Shown piece by piece: positions 51,970 through 62,979 of a DNA stretch of 64,000 nucleotides (the first letter of the stretch is position 1; the number at the start of each line of letters is the position of its first letter). Made by a program: the position numbers and the translations under genes. The DNA is taken from the NCBI GenBank assembly GCA_030386875.1, contig CM059574.1:4037934-4101933 (forward strand), written 5' to 3'. The DNA is from Morinoia aosen. Lineage: Eukaryota; Arthropoda; Malacostraca; Amphipoda; Talitridae. The notes under the pieces were generated by a model. The model made no database searches. It had not been told where the DNA came from and saw only the letters and a program-made list of their open reading frames with translations.

Positions 51970-52511
51970 AGAGTTAGATTGTCTCAACACCACTGTTTCT
52001 CTCAGTTGGGTTTCTTTGGCAGTTGCTAGATCCACGGCTTTTTGCCGTGTCAGGCCAGCTTCATTCAGCAAACAATTTTGAACATCATTACTGGCCACAC
52101 CCAAAATGAACCTATCCAGTAAAGTCTTTTCTAGTACTTCCTGTTTAAAATTACAGGTATGTGAAAGGGCCTACAAGCTAGCCACAAAATCAGCAATGCT
52201 TTCCCCTAGTTTCTGGTTCCGCTTACGGAACCTAAACCTAAACGGAACCTAAAGATCTGGTTGCGTGTTGGCTTAAAATGCCGTCTTAACGCTTCCATGA
52301 TCTCATCATAGGTAGCATCTAAAAGTCTTTTGGGGGATAGGAGGTCTTTGACCAGTCTCACAATTTTAGGACCCACCAGAGCAATAAATGTATGGGCTTT
52401 CTTACTGTCTTCCACTTTGTTGATACTCAGGAAGCAGTTCAGTCTAGTTTCATACTCAGGGAATTCTTCCTCTAAAGGATTGAACTCTCCCACTGAACCT
52501 AGCACCGGCAT
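51970..52511 (-). pseudogene. gag: Gag of gypsy C
   Basis: Starts at ATG 52509-52511. The first 95 codons hold a capsid-like start (EFPEYETRLNCFLSINK, KKAHTFIALVGPKIVRLVKDL, TYDEIMEALRRHFKPTRNQI) typical of K02A2.6-type gypsy Gag. A frameshift near 52230 precedes the rest (51970-52220, with LDRFILGVAS-like residues). The distance from the primer site is about 120 bases. Confidence 0.82.
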
Positions 52512-52628
52512 TTTTGGATTTTACTCAGTTTAACACGCCATGTGAAAACAAAAATCTACGGTACCAATACTAGAATCACTAAACAAATTCTGAGTTCCTT
52601 CACTAGTCTAGTCTCCCTCGTAGTTCTA

Positions 52629-52646
52629 CCAAAATTCTCGTTGCCA
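52629..52646 (-). other. Probable primer binding site of gypsy C
   Basis: Minus strand TGGCAACGAGAATTTTGG, three bases from a candidate LTR edge (TGTCCTATATC in plus view at 52650). TTGGCAACGAG leaders are common in this gypsy group. Confidence 0.65.
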
Positions 52647-52649
52647 AAA

Positions 52650-53050
52650 TGTCCTATATCAAATCCTGTCTAGGACAATATTTGTAATTATAGTAGTAAG
52701 GTAACCAGCCAATGCACCTAGCAATCCTACACCAGGTTTCACAAAGTTGTATATAGCACCAACACAGCATAGATTAGACATCACGTAAATAATATTTGTG
52801 ATCCACATAGGTAGACGCAACACAGTAATAGTTTCAGGCAACGCAAGTGGTTTCGACTCTATTCTGTTATAGTTGCCCATAATCTTGAGTATTTTCTTGA
52901 TCTGTTCAGTTTCATGTACTGGGGCTGAGTCAGTTCTTTTACGCCGATGGAGCGCCTGTGTATTTACTTTAGTTAGCCCTTAAGTTTCATTGTATTGTAT
53001 TTCATTACTCGAACATTAGATTGATTACTTAGCTGAATGGCACAAACATT
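52650..53050 (-). repeat. Candidate 5' LTR of gypsy C, cut by the piggyBac-like element
   Basis: The sequence between the primer site and the TTAA of the next element has the expected position of the LTR. It holds a 73-codon hydrophobic ORF (52659-52880, minus) of no recognised family. Its outer end was not found and may lie beyond 62052. Confidence 0.45.
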
Positions 53051-53460
53051 TTAAGGGGGTCCTCCGAGGCCCCTTTTCTCTGCGATGGTCATTTTTCATG
53101 TTTTTGTTGGAAAAGGACCCTTAGGTGGTGGATCATTCATTCCTAAAATTTTATGGCGCTACCGACAATAGATCCAACCCCAGGGAGATGCATGGGGAGC
53201 AAAATCTTAAATTTTCGACCCTATGTAAAAAGAAAACATAAGAAGAAATGGAAAATTTAGGAATGTACTTTTGTTAGATATGTTCTAAGGATTCTAAAAA
53301 CTATCTTTGTTTTTGTTCTAGCATAAAAACTCAATGAGTTCCATTCGTTTGAAATAGCAATACCAATGGACTAAAAACCAATATGTCAGTTTTTTCAAAA
53401 ACTAAGGCCTGAATAAAAAAATGTATGGAAGAAATTGTGTTTTTTCCAAAAGTAAAATAT

Positions 53461-53738
53461 TGTTAGACCAGAGAGGCCTCTTTCCATCTTGGAATAATGG
53501 AGTACGGCAACGATTATAAGTATGAGTGTGGGGCATAGAGAAACACAGTAGGTAATCTAGGAACTACATGTACTGTACGTCTGTCGAGCACGGCGGCGAG
53601 AACAAGAAGGGGGAGCTCGATCGCTCTACAAAGGCAGTTAACACATGAACATAGAAAACGGGACTGAAGCAATTTAATGGGCGACTGCGACAACTCATAT
53701 ATAATAATAAATATATATACTGAAGTTGGATCTCAACA
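53461..53738 (-). repeat. 3' LTR of the copia element
   Basis: TGTTAGACC... to ...GATCTCAACA in plus view, nearly identical to 61060-61337. The minus strand contains a TATATATATTTATT stretch that may be the TATA region. Confidence 0.93.
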
Positions 53739-54029
53739 CACCCCCTCCAACTGAAGTATTCCATCCCACTATGCATCAATTCACATAGTAATCAATTAGA
53801 GCTAACATTTCAACGTTCAGATCTTTCATTGAACATTGAACAGCAGAAAAACAACATAAAAAAAATCATCAGTGTAGATCAACAGATTACACTGAGCACG
53901 ATACAAAAAATATAACGCACAATAATGCATAGTCCGCAATAGCGTTAAGAGTATTGTACTCACGAAAGTTCTGCCTTTTCTTGCAATTGGTCTACTCAAA
54001 GCAAAACTGGAAACATGTCAGACACAGTA

Positions 54030-55471
54030 ACTTAGAATTAAACACACACTTTGAACTTGAGCAATGACTGTCTAGTAACAGGCTTTGTGAACATGTCAGC
54101 CATGTTTTCCTCTGAAGGAACAAAGCGCAAAACTGCTTTATTGTCTTGAATGATTGCTCGAATGAAATGAAATCTTATGTCTATATGTTTCGAGCGTTGA
54201 TGATGAACAGGGTTTTTGGCTAGGTCAATAGCACCTCAATTTTCAACAAAAATCTCAACAGGTTCATCATATCCATCCATATCACATAGAAGCTGTTTGA
54301 GAAAAATTCCCTCCTGCACAGCATAAGTCAAGGCAACATACTCAGCTTCGCAGCTTGAAAGAGCAACAATATTTTGTTTCTTGGACTTCCAAGATATCAG
54401 TGAACTGTTGCTAGATGATTTAAACACATATCCTGATATGCTCTTACGGTCAGAGGATCCACCCCAGTCAGAGTCAGAGAAACCAGTAATTTTTACGGGG
54501 TTCTCGGATTTCACAAATTTCAAACCGTATGAAATAGTACCTTTAAGATACTTCAACACAAATTTACACAAATTCAGATGAGCATTTGTTGGACAAGTTA
54601 AATGTTGCGACAGTAATGTAACAACATAGCAAATATCAGGCCTAGTACAAGTCATCAAGTAGATCAGGCTGCCAACTATCTCACGGAACAGTTTTGGATC
54701 GCACAAATTCCTAGAATCAGTGCTTATATCAAGCTTGTTGGCACTGGGATCACATGAAATAGACTTAGGCTTACAATCAGACGTCCTAAATTTTGAAAAA
54801 ATTTTCTCAACATACTTTGGCTGCTTCATCTCAATTGAGTCATGCTTCACATCAAATTCAATGCCTAAAAAACATGAAATTTGTCCAAGATCTTTCATTT
54901 TGGATTTATTGGACAACGAACACTTTACTTCACTCAATACAACAGCGTTAGAAGAGGCCAAAATTAAATCATCAACCCATACAATGATAATCCCTTTTCC
55001 AGAGTCGCTTTCCCTCACATAGACACAAGTATCACTGAGAGATTGAACAAAATTTTGTTCAACAAGAAAATAATGCAAAAGGTTGTTCCAGTTACGGCCA
55101 CTTTGCCTTAAGCCATACAAAGATTTTTTGAGTTTGCAGACTAACTTCTCTCCATTTTTGTCATGTTCAACAAATCCCTCAGGCTGTTCTACAAAAACAT
55201 CACAGTCTATTTTTGCATGAAGATAAGCAGTGCACACGTCCATCTGGTGCACAATGTACGACTTTTGCACAGCAATATCCATCAGCATTCTAACAGAAGT
55301 TAGACGTGCTGTAGGAGAAAAAGTTTCTTTGAAATCGACATCAGCTACTTGGGAATATCCCTTGGCTACATAACGAGCTTTGAAAGTTTCCTGATCATTT
55401 GGTCCTGATTTAACACTATAAACCCATCGTCCCCCAATAACAGATCTATCTTTTGGCTTTTCAACAAGTTC
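54030..55471 (-). pseudogene. Copia reverse transcriptase and RNase H
   Basis: Minus strand. RT from about 55471 (GGRWVYSVK, ARYVAKGYSQ) through the ORF 55288-54236: MDVCTAYLHAKID, LKKSLYGLRQSGRNWN and the catalytic IVWVDDLILAS (usually YVDD). RNase H: GFSDSDWGGSSDRKS, then LISWKSKKQNIVALSSCEAEY. A TGA at 54236-54238 interrupts just after EIFVEN, while HHQRSKHIDI and DMFTKPV remain readable to about 54040. So a nonsense codon, not the true end. Confidence 0.9.
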
Positions 55472-55909
55472 TTACGTCTCATTATCGGCTAATGCAGCTA
55501 TCTCAGTGGTCATTGCCTGTTTCCACTCAACAGAATCTGGGGATGAAATTGCCTCAGAGTAAGACTTAGGGATACTGCTCACTCTGTAGCAATAATCAAC
55601 AAAATTATTAGTGATATCCAATTCATCTGGATCAACATAGCCTTTTAAATAAGCTGGGGGCTTCTTTTCTCTCAAAGGAAATCTTCTAGTGGGCTCTGCA
55701 TCAGAATGAGTTTCATTTTGAATCACTTCTGGAACAGTCCCAGGTTTCAACTCAGCCTCAGCCTTGTCAGCCTTCTCACTTTGTTTCAGCTCAGCAGGGT
55801 TATCTACAGCAATGAACTCATCCTCACCCACCACATTTCTAGAAATTTTATCACAGAATGTGACACATCTGACTCTTTTTATTTGACAAGTTTCAGGGAA
55901 ATAAATCAT
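55472..55909 (-). pseudogene. Copia integrase tail and linker to RT
   Basis: The open frame begins in the LINE insert at 55948, but copia sequence starts at about 55909 (MIYFPETCQIKRVRCVTF). It continues through an acidic linker and REKKPPAYLKGYV to the EWKQAMTTEI block before RT, and is closed by an in-frame stop at 55472-55474. Confidence 0.85.
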
Positions 55910-55969
55910 GTAAGCTCGAGTGTGTTCTCCTCTCTGTACCTCCCCCAAAGTAATGCAGAGGTGGTAAAA

Positions 55970-56170
55970 TTTTTTCCATCTAATATCCCAAACAAAAAAC
56001 CAAATCGGAGGAATGATGTTTTAGTCAGTTACCGTTCATCTAACGTGGGACAAAAAGCTCTCTCAGTTTCTGGAGCTTTTTTGCGGAACAAGCTTCCCCA
56101 GCATATCAAAAACTCTAAAACTGTGAAAGAATTTAGAGTAAATGTGTCACGTCATTTTGCATCTCTATAG
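55970..56170 (+). pseudogene. C-terminal end of a LINE reverse transcriptase
   Basis: The frame ends RSSNVGQKALSVSGAFLRN, KLPQHIKNSKTVKEFRVN, then stop. This is the usual closing pattern of CR1/RTE-like RT proteins (GxxSLxFxGPxLWNxLPxxI). Everything upstream is missing through 5' truncation. Confidence 0.75.
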
Positions 56171-56189
56171 ACCTGCAGCATTTCGGTGT

Positions 56190-58190
56190 GAATTTCCCAT
56201 TTACCAGAAATTTTAATTTTCCTGAAATTTCTGTTAGAAAATTAGAAACTATTTCATTTTACGTTTGCTAAGCCATTCGTGCATTCATCTTAACTATTTC
56301 TGTCGACAATAATGAGCACCCCAGCCGTGAGTTCAATACAGCAGAATGAACGTTTTTTCCATAATTAGGAGTATTTCCTCATCTTTATTTTGTTATTTTT
56401 TCTTCTCTGTGTTAATATTTAACATCCGTATGGAAAACATACTCTGAAATACATTTTGTGTGTACACCAATATACAGGTTTATAAATGTGAGGATTGTGC
56501 AAAGTTTATAATGAATTAAATTTTGGCTAACGTTGTCTCGTTATTTCAAAATCATTCTCGAAGATGTTTTCAATCGATTTCGGCTGAGCTGGGGGGAGGG
56601 GTTAATTTAAGCATTTTCATTTAGTCTTTTAATATTTTTCCGTGCGTTCAGTGCACAACAGCACTAAACTTTAAAATCGAAAAAAACTGTTACTTTCTGT
56701 TATCAAAATTATCACTTTGGACCATTGCTTAAACTACCTATATGTGCCAAATTTTATAAATATTCTCCACTCAAATGTGATATCCGGCCACAATGTTACT
56801 CCATTTTATCCCATGTACACATGTCTGTATAATGCTGAAGAGTTGTGTTGTTTCTTGACTGTAACCTGAGTTTTCTTAAAAATTTCTATGAAGAAACTAA
56901 AAACCAGTTCATTTTACGTTTTCCGAAGTCTTCTTTACCTTTTAGTTATTTTTTTTCGAATAATTTCTTAGGATTACAATGAGCTCAACTGTCATTATCG
57001 GTGTGATAGATGGTAGGTTGTTTCTATCCTCTTATTTTATATTTGTATTTTTTTCTTATATTTCATTCTCAATAAGTACATATATTAATATGTGTGTGTG
57101 TACGTATATAGGTATATATATATCTACATAAATAGATATACATGTTTCTATTTCATTTCTTTACACAAAAACCATCCGGTTAATAAATTTTATTGCACTA
57201 GCGAAATGATTCAAAAATAGATCTCCTACTTACACCAGAGGACGTCTCTGTGAATCGGATTAATGACAAATACAATTAATGAAATTAATCGTAATTTGAG
57301 TGTATGAATCGTGGTAAAATTATCTTTCTGTCCGTATGTTGTACAAGCAAATTTTGATGTTGAGTATATGTTTGTTTGCGCATTTCTGCCAAAATTTTGT
57401 AGATATTTGTCAATCATGAGTGGTAACTGGCCTACACTGTATCTCCATTTTATCCCATGTACCCATGTCCGCATGATATTGCAGAGAATATCGAGAAGAT
57501 ATGATATATGATATGATATATTGAAGATATATGTTTTTTTGTTGTTGTTCCTCAGCGGTAACTTGAGTTTTCTTAAAATTTCCTTTAGGAAATTAAAAAA
57601 CCATTCCATTCATACGTTTTTCGAAGTCCTTTTCTATTCCTTATCTTTCCTCAGGTTATTTCTTACGATTCATCAGAGCTTGGGCTGTCATTTTAAATAT
57701 TGAAAGAGTGAGATTATTTTTCATGTCTATTAGCATTTTTCTTATATTCGTTTTCAATACGTATATATATGAATATGTGTGTTGGTGTGTGCGTGAGTAT
57801 GTACGTGTGCGCACGCAAACATAAATGTTTATGTATCAGTGTAAACATGCACACGTTTCGCACACATATATGCGCACATGTACATATATCGGTTTCTATT
57901 TCTACTTTTTGCATAAAAAGCAAAACCTCAAGACACATTACATTTTACCTAAAGCTCTGCGATCAGTTAACACTGCACCAAATTTCAGAAATAAACAAAT
58001 TGATTGCGCTTGCTTTATGATTTATAAATCGATCTATCACGTCCCCGAAGGGCATTTCTGTGAACAGAAGAAATGAAAAAGTATAAACAGACAAAGGAAA
58101 TAAAGCACTCGTGCAAAAATTATCTCTATATTTGTATGCCGAACAAGCCATGCATTTCAATTTTGAGTGTAAGTTTGTTTACGCATTCCT
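56190..58190 (+). repeat. Three diverged ~690-bp tandem units
   Basis: The word series TTTTCTTAAAATTTC ... TTCATTTTACGTTT recurs at about 56210, 56875 and 57560. TCCATTTTATCCCATGTAC occurs near 56800 and 57450, and TTATCTnTnTnTCCGTATG-like words near 57315 and 58120. Units are strongly diverged with indels, so an old array. Each unit contains an AT/GT-rich stretch (57080-57150, 57760-57890). Confidence 0.7.
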
Positions 58191-58292
58191 AGATGTGCGT
58201 GCTGTGTTGCGCGATGTTCTTTACAAATTATTTCGAGACTATCTTTTTCTCAATACTTGATTGTCATTTACGGTGTTGTTTCAATCTAGTAC

Positions 58293-58428
58293 GGTGTAGC
58301 GTTTTTTTTGTATTTTTCCTACTTCGATGATCTTATAAATAATTCGAAAAATACTAAAGAATTCTTCGAAACTGCCAAGTTCTTAGTTGAAATTATCGAA
58401 GTAGGAAAAAGACAAGAAGCGCTGTACC
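58293..58428. repeat. Hairpin with ~37-bp arms
   Basis: GGTGTAGCG ... TTTTTCCTACTTCGATGAT (58293-58331) pairs with ATTATCGAAGTAGGAAAAA ... CGCTGTACC (58392-58428), leaving a loop of about 60 bases. Confidence 0.8.
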
Positions 58429-58489
58429 GGAATCTCTTGGAATATAAAATATCCAAGAGATAATATTTCTCATTTCTCATTCAACTACC

Positions 58490-58945
58490 CTTGACAGAGT
58501 TAAACTATTAGCACGACCCGTATGGCTTGTCTATTAGTACGCCTCGTATATTTTTTCTATTAATATGCCTCGTATGGTCTATCTATCTGTACACCTATGA
58601 TAGTATTGTCTAATATTACATCTCGTATAGTTTGTCTATTATTATGCCTCGTACGGCTTATCTATTTGTACACCTCGTATGGTTTGTCAATTAGTATTCC
58701 TCGTATGGAACTTTGTTAGACTATTAGCACACCACGTGTGGTTTGTCTATTATAGTACGCCTCGTATATTATGTCTAGTAATATGCCTCGTATGGTCTAT
58801 CTATTTGTACACCTCTGATAGTTTATCTATTAGCACACCTCATATAGTTTGTCGATTATTATGCCTCGTATGGCTTATCTATTTTTACACCTCGGATGGT
58901 TTGTCAATTAATACTCCTTGTATGGATCTTTTGTTTTAGGACGTC
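58490..58945. repeat. ~30-bp minisatellite with ~216-bp higher-order unit
   Basis: Repeats of the type TATGCCTCGTATGG, GTTTGTCTATTAGTA; variant order (cacctATGATAG, CACCTCGTATGG, TTCCTCGTATGG) recurs between about 58505-58720 and 58735-58945, so two copies of a seven-member higher-order unit. Confidence 0.85.
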
Positions 58946-59040
58946 TTATATTAAGGAACTTTTAAAAGCCAATATGTTGGCATATGTATCTCATGTGACA
59001 ACTTGGAAATAAACGGTTTTGTTTTTGTTTTTTTGTAAGC

Positions 59041-61086
59041 AGGGCTGCACGGGTCATATCCCACAAAAGTACCCTGCTCTGACCTAGGGTCAAGCTTTCC
59101 TGGGTTTTGAACCATGGCAAAACATTTTGATCCAAAAATGTGCATATTGGAAAGGTCAGGTTTCTTTCCCGTGAACATCTCAAAAGGAGTTTTGCCTGTC
59201 CTTTTGTTGAAACACCTATTTCTAATGTAAGCAGCTGTTCTTACAGCATGATTCCACAATTCTTTTGGCAAATTTGCATGCAGCAACAAACACCTAGCCA
59301 TCTCAAACAATGATCTCCAAGATCTCTCAGCAGTCCCATTCTGTTGGGGAGAGTACGGAGCTGAAAATTCATGCTATATTTTGTTCTCCGTGACAACAGC
59401 TTTGAACAAGTTTGAGGAATACTCGGTGCCGTTATCTGTTCTTAAACGTTTAACAGAGCCAAATGGAGCAGAATCAGCCAAGAATTTTTTAAATGCCCCA
59501 ACAGTGTCACTTTTACTTTTGAGGAAATACACAAAAATGAGGCCTGAAAAGTCATCCACAAAAGACATGACATACATGGAATTCTCAAAAGAAGTAGGGC
59601 TTATAGGTCCAGCTAGGTCACTATGGACTAGCTCTAAAGGTTTTCTTGACTTTTCATCAGGGTCTCTGCTCCTATATTGACACATTTTACCCTGGACACA
59701 GATCTCACAATCGAAATTATGTTTGTTGGTAATTTTCATCCCGTTAGTAATACCTTCTAGGCTCAACACATCTTTTACATTACAATGCCCAAGAATATTG
59801 TTCCACTCCTCCAGAGTGTGTTCACCAATAGCATTAATAGAATCAACACAGCTTACAGAATTTAAATAATACAGCTTACCACATTTTTTAATATTAAACG
59901 CATTCCCATCTGAAGCAAACAACTTTGAGTCGTTTTGACTGAAATTAAATGATGCACCCTGATCAATAGCAGCCTGGACAGAGAAAATATTCTGCTTAAA
60001 ACTAGGAATACAAAGAACATTTTTTAAAAGAACATTGTGTTTCCTATTTTTGGCGTCAGTCAGGGTAATTCTCGCATCACCTTTACACTCTACAATATTG
60101 TTCATCCTAGAACCATCTGCTAATTCAAAGAAATGATTCCTAGGGTCAAAACTTTCATCTAAAGATACAAACTTAGATTTATCACAAATAATGTGAGCAG
60201 TAGCTCCACAATCCACCAGTAACTTTGCACTGTCTACAACAGAAGCACTTTCTGAGTCTGTTGATACTCTAAAACAATAAGAGCTTTTCACATCTTTGTC
60301 AACAGTAGCCATCGCTTTCGCGGTATCTCTTTTTCTGCAAAAATTAGTATCATGAGATGTACTTTTACAAATCGAACACCACCGATTTTTCTTTGCACTG
60401 TGACTTTTACACTCATATTTCTTGTGACCTGACTTACCACATAAGTAACAAGTAATTTTAGAATCTTTCACTTTCATAATTCTTTCTTCACTTTCACTGT
60501 AGCCTTGTCGGGTCTTCTTTGTTTCCTCTTCACTCTTGAGAGCCGATTTGAATTTCATGAAGTCCATTTCTTTACTGTCACTTTGCGTGATGACGGTAGG
60601 AAAAGCGTTGTAGGCAGCTGGCAATCCTTTGATAATCATGACGATAATCAGTCCATCGCTGATATTTTTTCCGGCTTTCTTCAGGTAGGATGCAGTTGTC
60701 TCTGCCCGCAGTAAGTAGTCGGTTACCGTCTCGCCATTTTTCATCTTCAGCGCAGCCAACTCGCAGTACAGAGAAATAATTCTCGGTTTACTGCTGCCGA
60801 GGTAATGATCACGCAGAATCTTCATGGATTTTCTTCCATCTCCATAGGCGTCTCTGATAATCAACGAGAGACTTTTATCATCGAGCCTTTGCACGAGCTC
60901 GGAGAACACTTGCTTGTTCTTCTCAACATCCAGACTTGATTCTTCGCCCTCAAGGACGGCATCCAACGACTTCAAGTCGAGGTAGGCCCGAAATTTCACT
61001 TCCCACAACTCATACCTTTCATCATTGCCATCAAAAGTTAGGTTACTGGGCCCATAACCTGTTAGACCAGAGAGGCCTCTTTCCAT
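59041..61086 (-). pseudogene. Copia Gag, protease and integrase
   Basis: ATG at 61084-61086 lies inside the end of the 5' LTR, and the frame reads through the primer site (GLTGYGPSN). The Gag part (about 1-210) has WEVKFRAYL, FSELVQRLDD and the zinc knuckle CYLCGKSGHKKYEC plus a second CSICKSTSHDTNFC. Protease: LLVDCGATAHI (about 289). Integrase: HCNV...CEICVQGKM zinc module, LVHSDLAGPI (first Asp) and LRTDNGTEY (second Asp). A stop at 59374 falls just before the Glu region, and the same frame resumes at 59310 (MFEMARCLLLHANLPKELW, TPFEMFTGKKPDLSN) to the LINE insertion at 59040. Confidence 0.9.
61041..61059 (-). other. Primer binding site of the copia element (initiator-Met half-tRNA type)
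   Basis: Minus strand GGTTATGGGCCCAGTAACC starts directly after the 5' LTR. It lacks the TGG start of ordinary sites and resembles the copia site that pairs with an internal region of cleaved initiator tRNA-Met. Confidence 0.65.
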
Positions 61087-61337
61087 CTTGGAATAATGGA
61101 GTACGGCAACGATTATAAGTATGAGTGTGGGGTATAGAGAAACACAGTAGGTAATCTAGGAACTACATGTACTGTACGTCCGTCGAGCACGGCGGCGAGA
61201 ACAAGAAGGGGGAGCTCGATCGCTCTACAAAGGCGGTTAACACATGAACATAGAAAACAGGACGGAAGCAATTTAATGGGCGACTGCGACAACTCATATA
61301 TAATAATAAATATATATACTGAAGTTGGATCTCAACA
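61060..61337 (-). repeat. 5' LTR of the copia element
   Basis: 278 bp, nearly identical to 53461-53738; carries the polyprotein ATG near its inner end. Confidence 0.93.
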
Positions 61338-62229
61338 CATATTATAGTCAAATTTCATGAGACTCAGACTGAAACAAAAAAATTCATAATTTTTATGAAA
61401 AAATTTAAAATTATTTTGATTTTTTTTATGGAAATTACAATTCACATTGTGAATATGAAGTTATGCATGGCGATTATCGAAATAAAAATGAAAACAGCAT
61501 TCAATTACATAAATTTTCCTTTGTATTACACTTCAACAAAAAATTTTGTTTTTGGCCAGTAGTGTAAAGTTACTTTCAAAATTCAAAAGAATAGAAGTCA
61601 TTGAGTTTTTATGCTAGGAAGAAAACAAAGATAGTTTTAGAATTCTTGGAACATTTCTAACAAAACAACGTTGCTACTTTTTCAATTTTAACATTCTAAT
61701 TTTTTTATCATAGTTCATATATAAAAAATGTCGGTATATTTTACATATTGGTAAAATTTCGCATATATAAAAAAATAAAAATAATAAATCCCTGAATGTA
61801 CTTTTGTTAGGAATGTTTCAAGGATTCCAAAACTGTCTTTGGATTTGTTCTAGCATAAAAACTCAATGACTTCTATTCTTTTGAAATATGTATAAAAATG
61901 ACTCATAAAACGAATATTTCAATTTTTTCGAAAAACTAAGGTCTAAATCAAAAAAGTTACACGAACAAAATATGTTTATCTTGCAAAAATACATGTACTG
62001 ACCAAATTTACACCAATCAGATCAAAATTTTTTTTTCGGAAGACCCCCTTAAATGTAATTTTGCGTGTTATATTGTGTTATGCAGTAACTCATATCTATG
62101 TAAGCTATCTTCGCAAAAAGTAAATAAATGATGTTCTTCGCTGAAATGTACCTGTGTATGTAAAAGGCACTGCAAAAAAGATTTTGCGACAAATAATTTA
62201 TATCCTGAGATTAAAAGAGTTTCCTCGCA

Positions 62230-62605
62230 CTTTATTGATAGTCTTTATTTTATTACGATACTTCGCCCTAATAGGGGCCTAAGGAACCACCTTTGGGGGA
62301 CAAACTTGTCCGCATCGTGTGTCGTAAAGAAAGACGCTGTTGCAGTTCGGCGAATCAGGGAATTTACTGAGGAGCCCTAATGGACTGATTACGGTGCAGA
62401 CAGCTGCTCGTCATCCTAACGGTACTGCCGTAGTTCGGTACAAACGGAATTTACTTCTGTTGCCCTAGCGGACTAATTACGGCGTAGGCGGTACCCACAC
62501 GAATCTCAGGAAGGGCAGCTGCGCGAAAAAGCTAGCGCCCCGGAAAAAAGTAACTGCACAGAAAACAGCCCCGTTACTACGAACCCTCACGTCGACCGTA
62601 TGACG
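62230..62605 (+). repeat. Gypsy B-type LTR fragment
   Basis: Matches the reverse complement of 29487-30060: a GTATCGACA end at about 62598-62606, GCTAGCGCCCCGG, CAGGAAGGGCAGCTGCG and the TTACTTCTGTTGCCCTAGCG word of the tandem repeat. It has about two repeat units instead of four. No coding sequence adjoins it, so a solo LTR or fragment. Confidence 0.8.
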
Positions 62606-62841
62606 GTATCGACAAATAGCAATAGTGCTGACATCAATGGTAATACATAGATCAATAATAATATATAAACAAATAGGCACTTATCTCTTGGATATCTCTA
62701 AGCAACAAATGGTCAATTAAACAGACATGTGGCCAGTGAGAGCAGAGCGGAGATAGATTGGAATTATAGAAAAGAATTGAATAGAATTAGTAGTAGGTAA
62801 TTAGAAATACATAAGGATAGGTACTTATCCACATGGGGTAA

Positions 62842-62979
62842 TCTATATACACACTTGCAGTCAACATTTACTGTTTAGATGACTACGACCAATCGGGAAC
62901 TGACTGCAATTGTTGCCGTCACACGCGTTGCCAACTTTTGGTCTCTCTAGCTAGAACTTACATTTCTCGCTATATTACA
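62842..62979 (+). repeat. Copia LTR fragment (3' ~138 bp)
   Basis: Direct match to 36297-36408 plus 37870-37896, starting CTATATACACACTTGCAG and ending TTCTCGCTATATTACA, without the foldback insert. It serves as the empty-site reference for that insertion. Confidence 0.85.

Larger units (their letters stand above)
38135..52650 (-). mobile_element. Gypsy element C, minus strand, cut by three nested insertion groups
   Basis: Gag, protease, RT, RNase H and integrase pieces occur in correct order and strand from 52.6 down to 38.1 kb. They are separated at 51462/45542 (protease), 43899/42438 (after RNase H) and 42101/38950 (before the integrase core). At each joint a 4-6-base word is repeated on both sides (GTCT, GAAG, CTTTAG), and the related fragment at 25505-26750 shows uninterrupted sequence at the second and third joints. 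So this is one element plus later insertions. Confidence 0.85.
55916..59034 (+). mobile_element. LINE 3' end with long tandem-repeat tail, inserted in the copia integrase
   Basis: Insert flanked by GTAAGC (55910-55915 and 59035-59040). It starts with the last ~65 codons of a LINE reverse transcriptase and continues with 2.9 kb of non-coding repeats (three ~690-bp units, a hairpin, a ~30-bp minisatellite), ending TTTTGTTTTTGTTTTTTT. Hence a 5'-truncated LINE copy with an unusually long 3' region, or a LINE end carrying satellite with it. Confidence 0.7.
53461..61337 (-). mobile_element. Ty1/copia retrotransposon, minus strand, with LINE insertion
   Basis: Two 278-bp LTRs (53461-53738 and 61060-61337), a primer site at 61041-61059, a polypurine tract GGAGGGGGTG beside the left LTR (53739-53750, minus strand) and a single gag-protease-integrase-RT-RNase H polyprotein. 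The integrase is split by a 3.1-kb insertion at 55916-59034 flanked by GTAAGC. In-frame stops at 59374, 55472 and 54236. The LTRs differ at only a handful of positions, so the insertion is rather young. Confidence 0.92.
53051..62052. mobile_element. piggyBac-like TIR element with TTAA ends, split by a copia element
   Basis: Left end TTAAGGGGGTCCTCCGA (53051), right end inverse TTAAGGGGGTCTTCCGA (62036-62052): inverted repeats of about 17 bp bordered by TTAA, the piggyBac target. Excluding the copia element it is about 1.12 kb with no transposase. Internally a ~110-bp segment with TCTAGCATAAAAACTCAATG occurs at 53265-53400, inverted at 61560-61680 and direct again at 61795-61960. Confidence 0.7.

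Noticed and set aside
52659-52880. Small membrane protein gene
   Set aside because: Hydrophobic frame within the candidate LTR of gypsy C, no known family; position favours chance.
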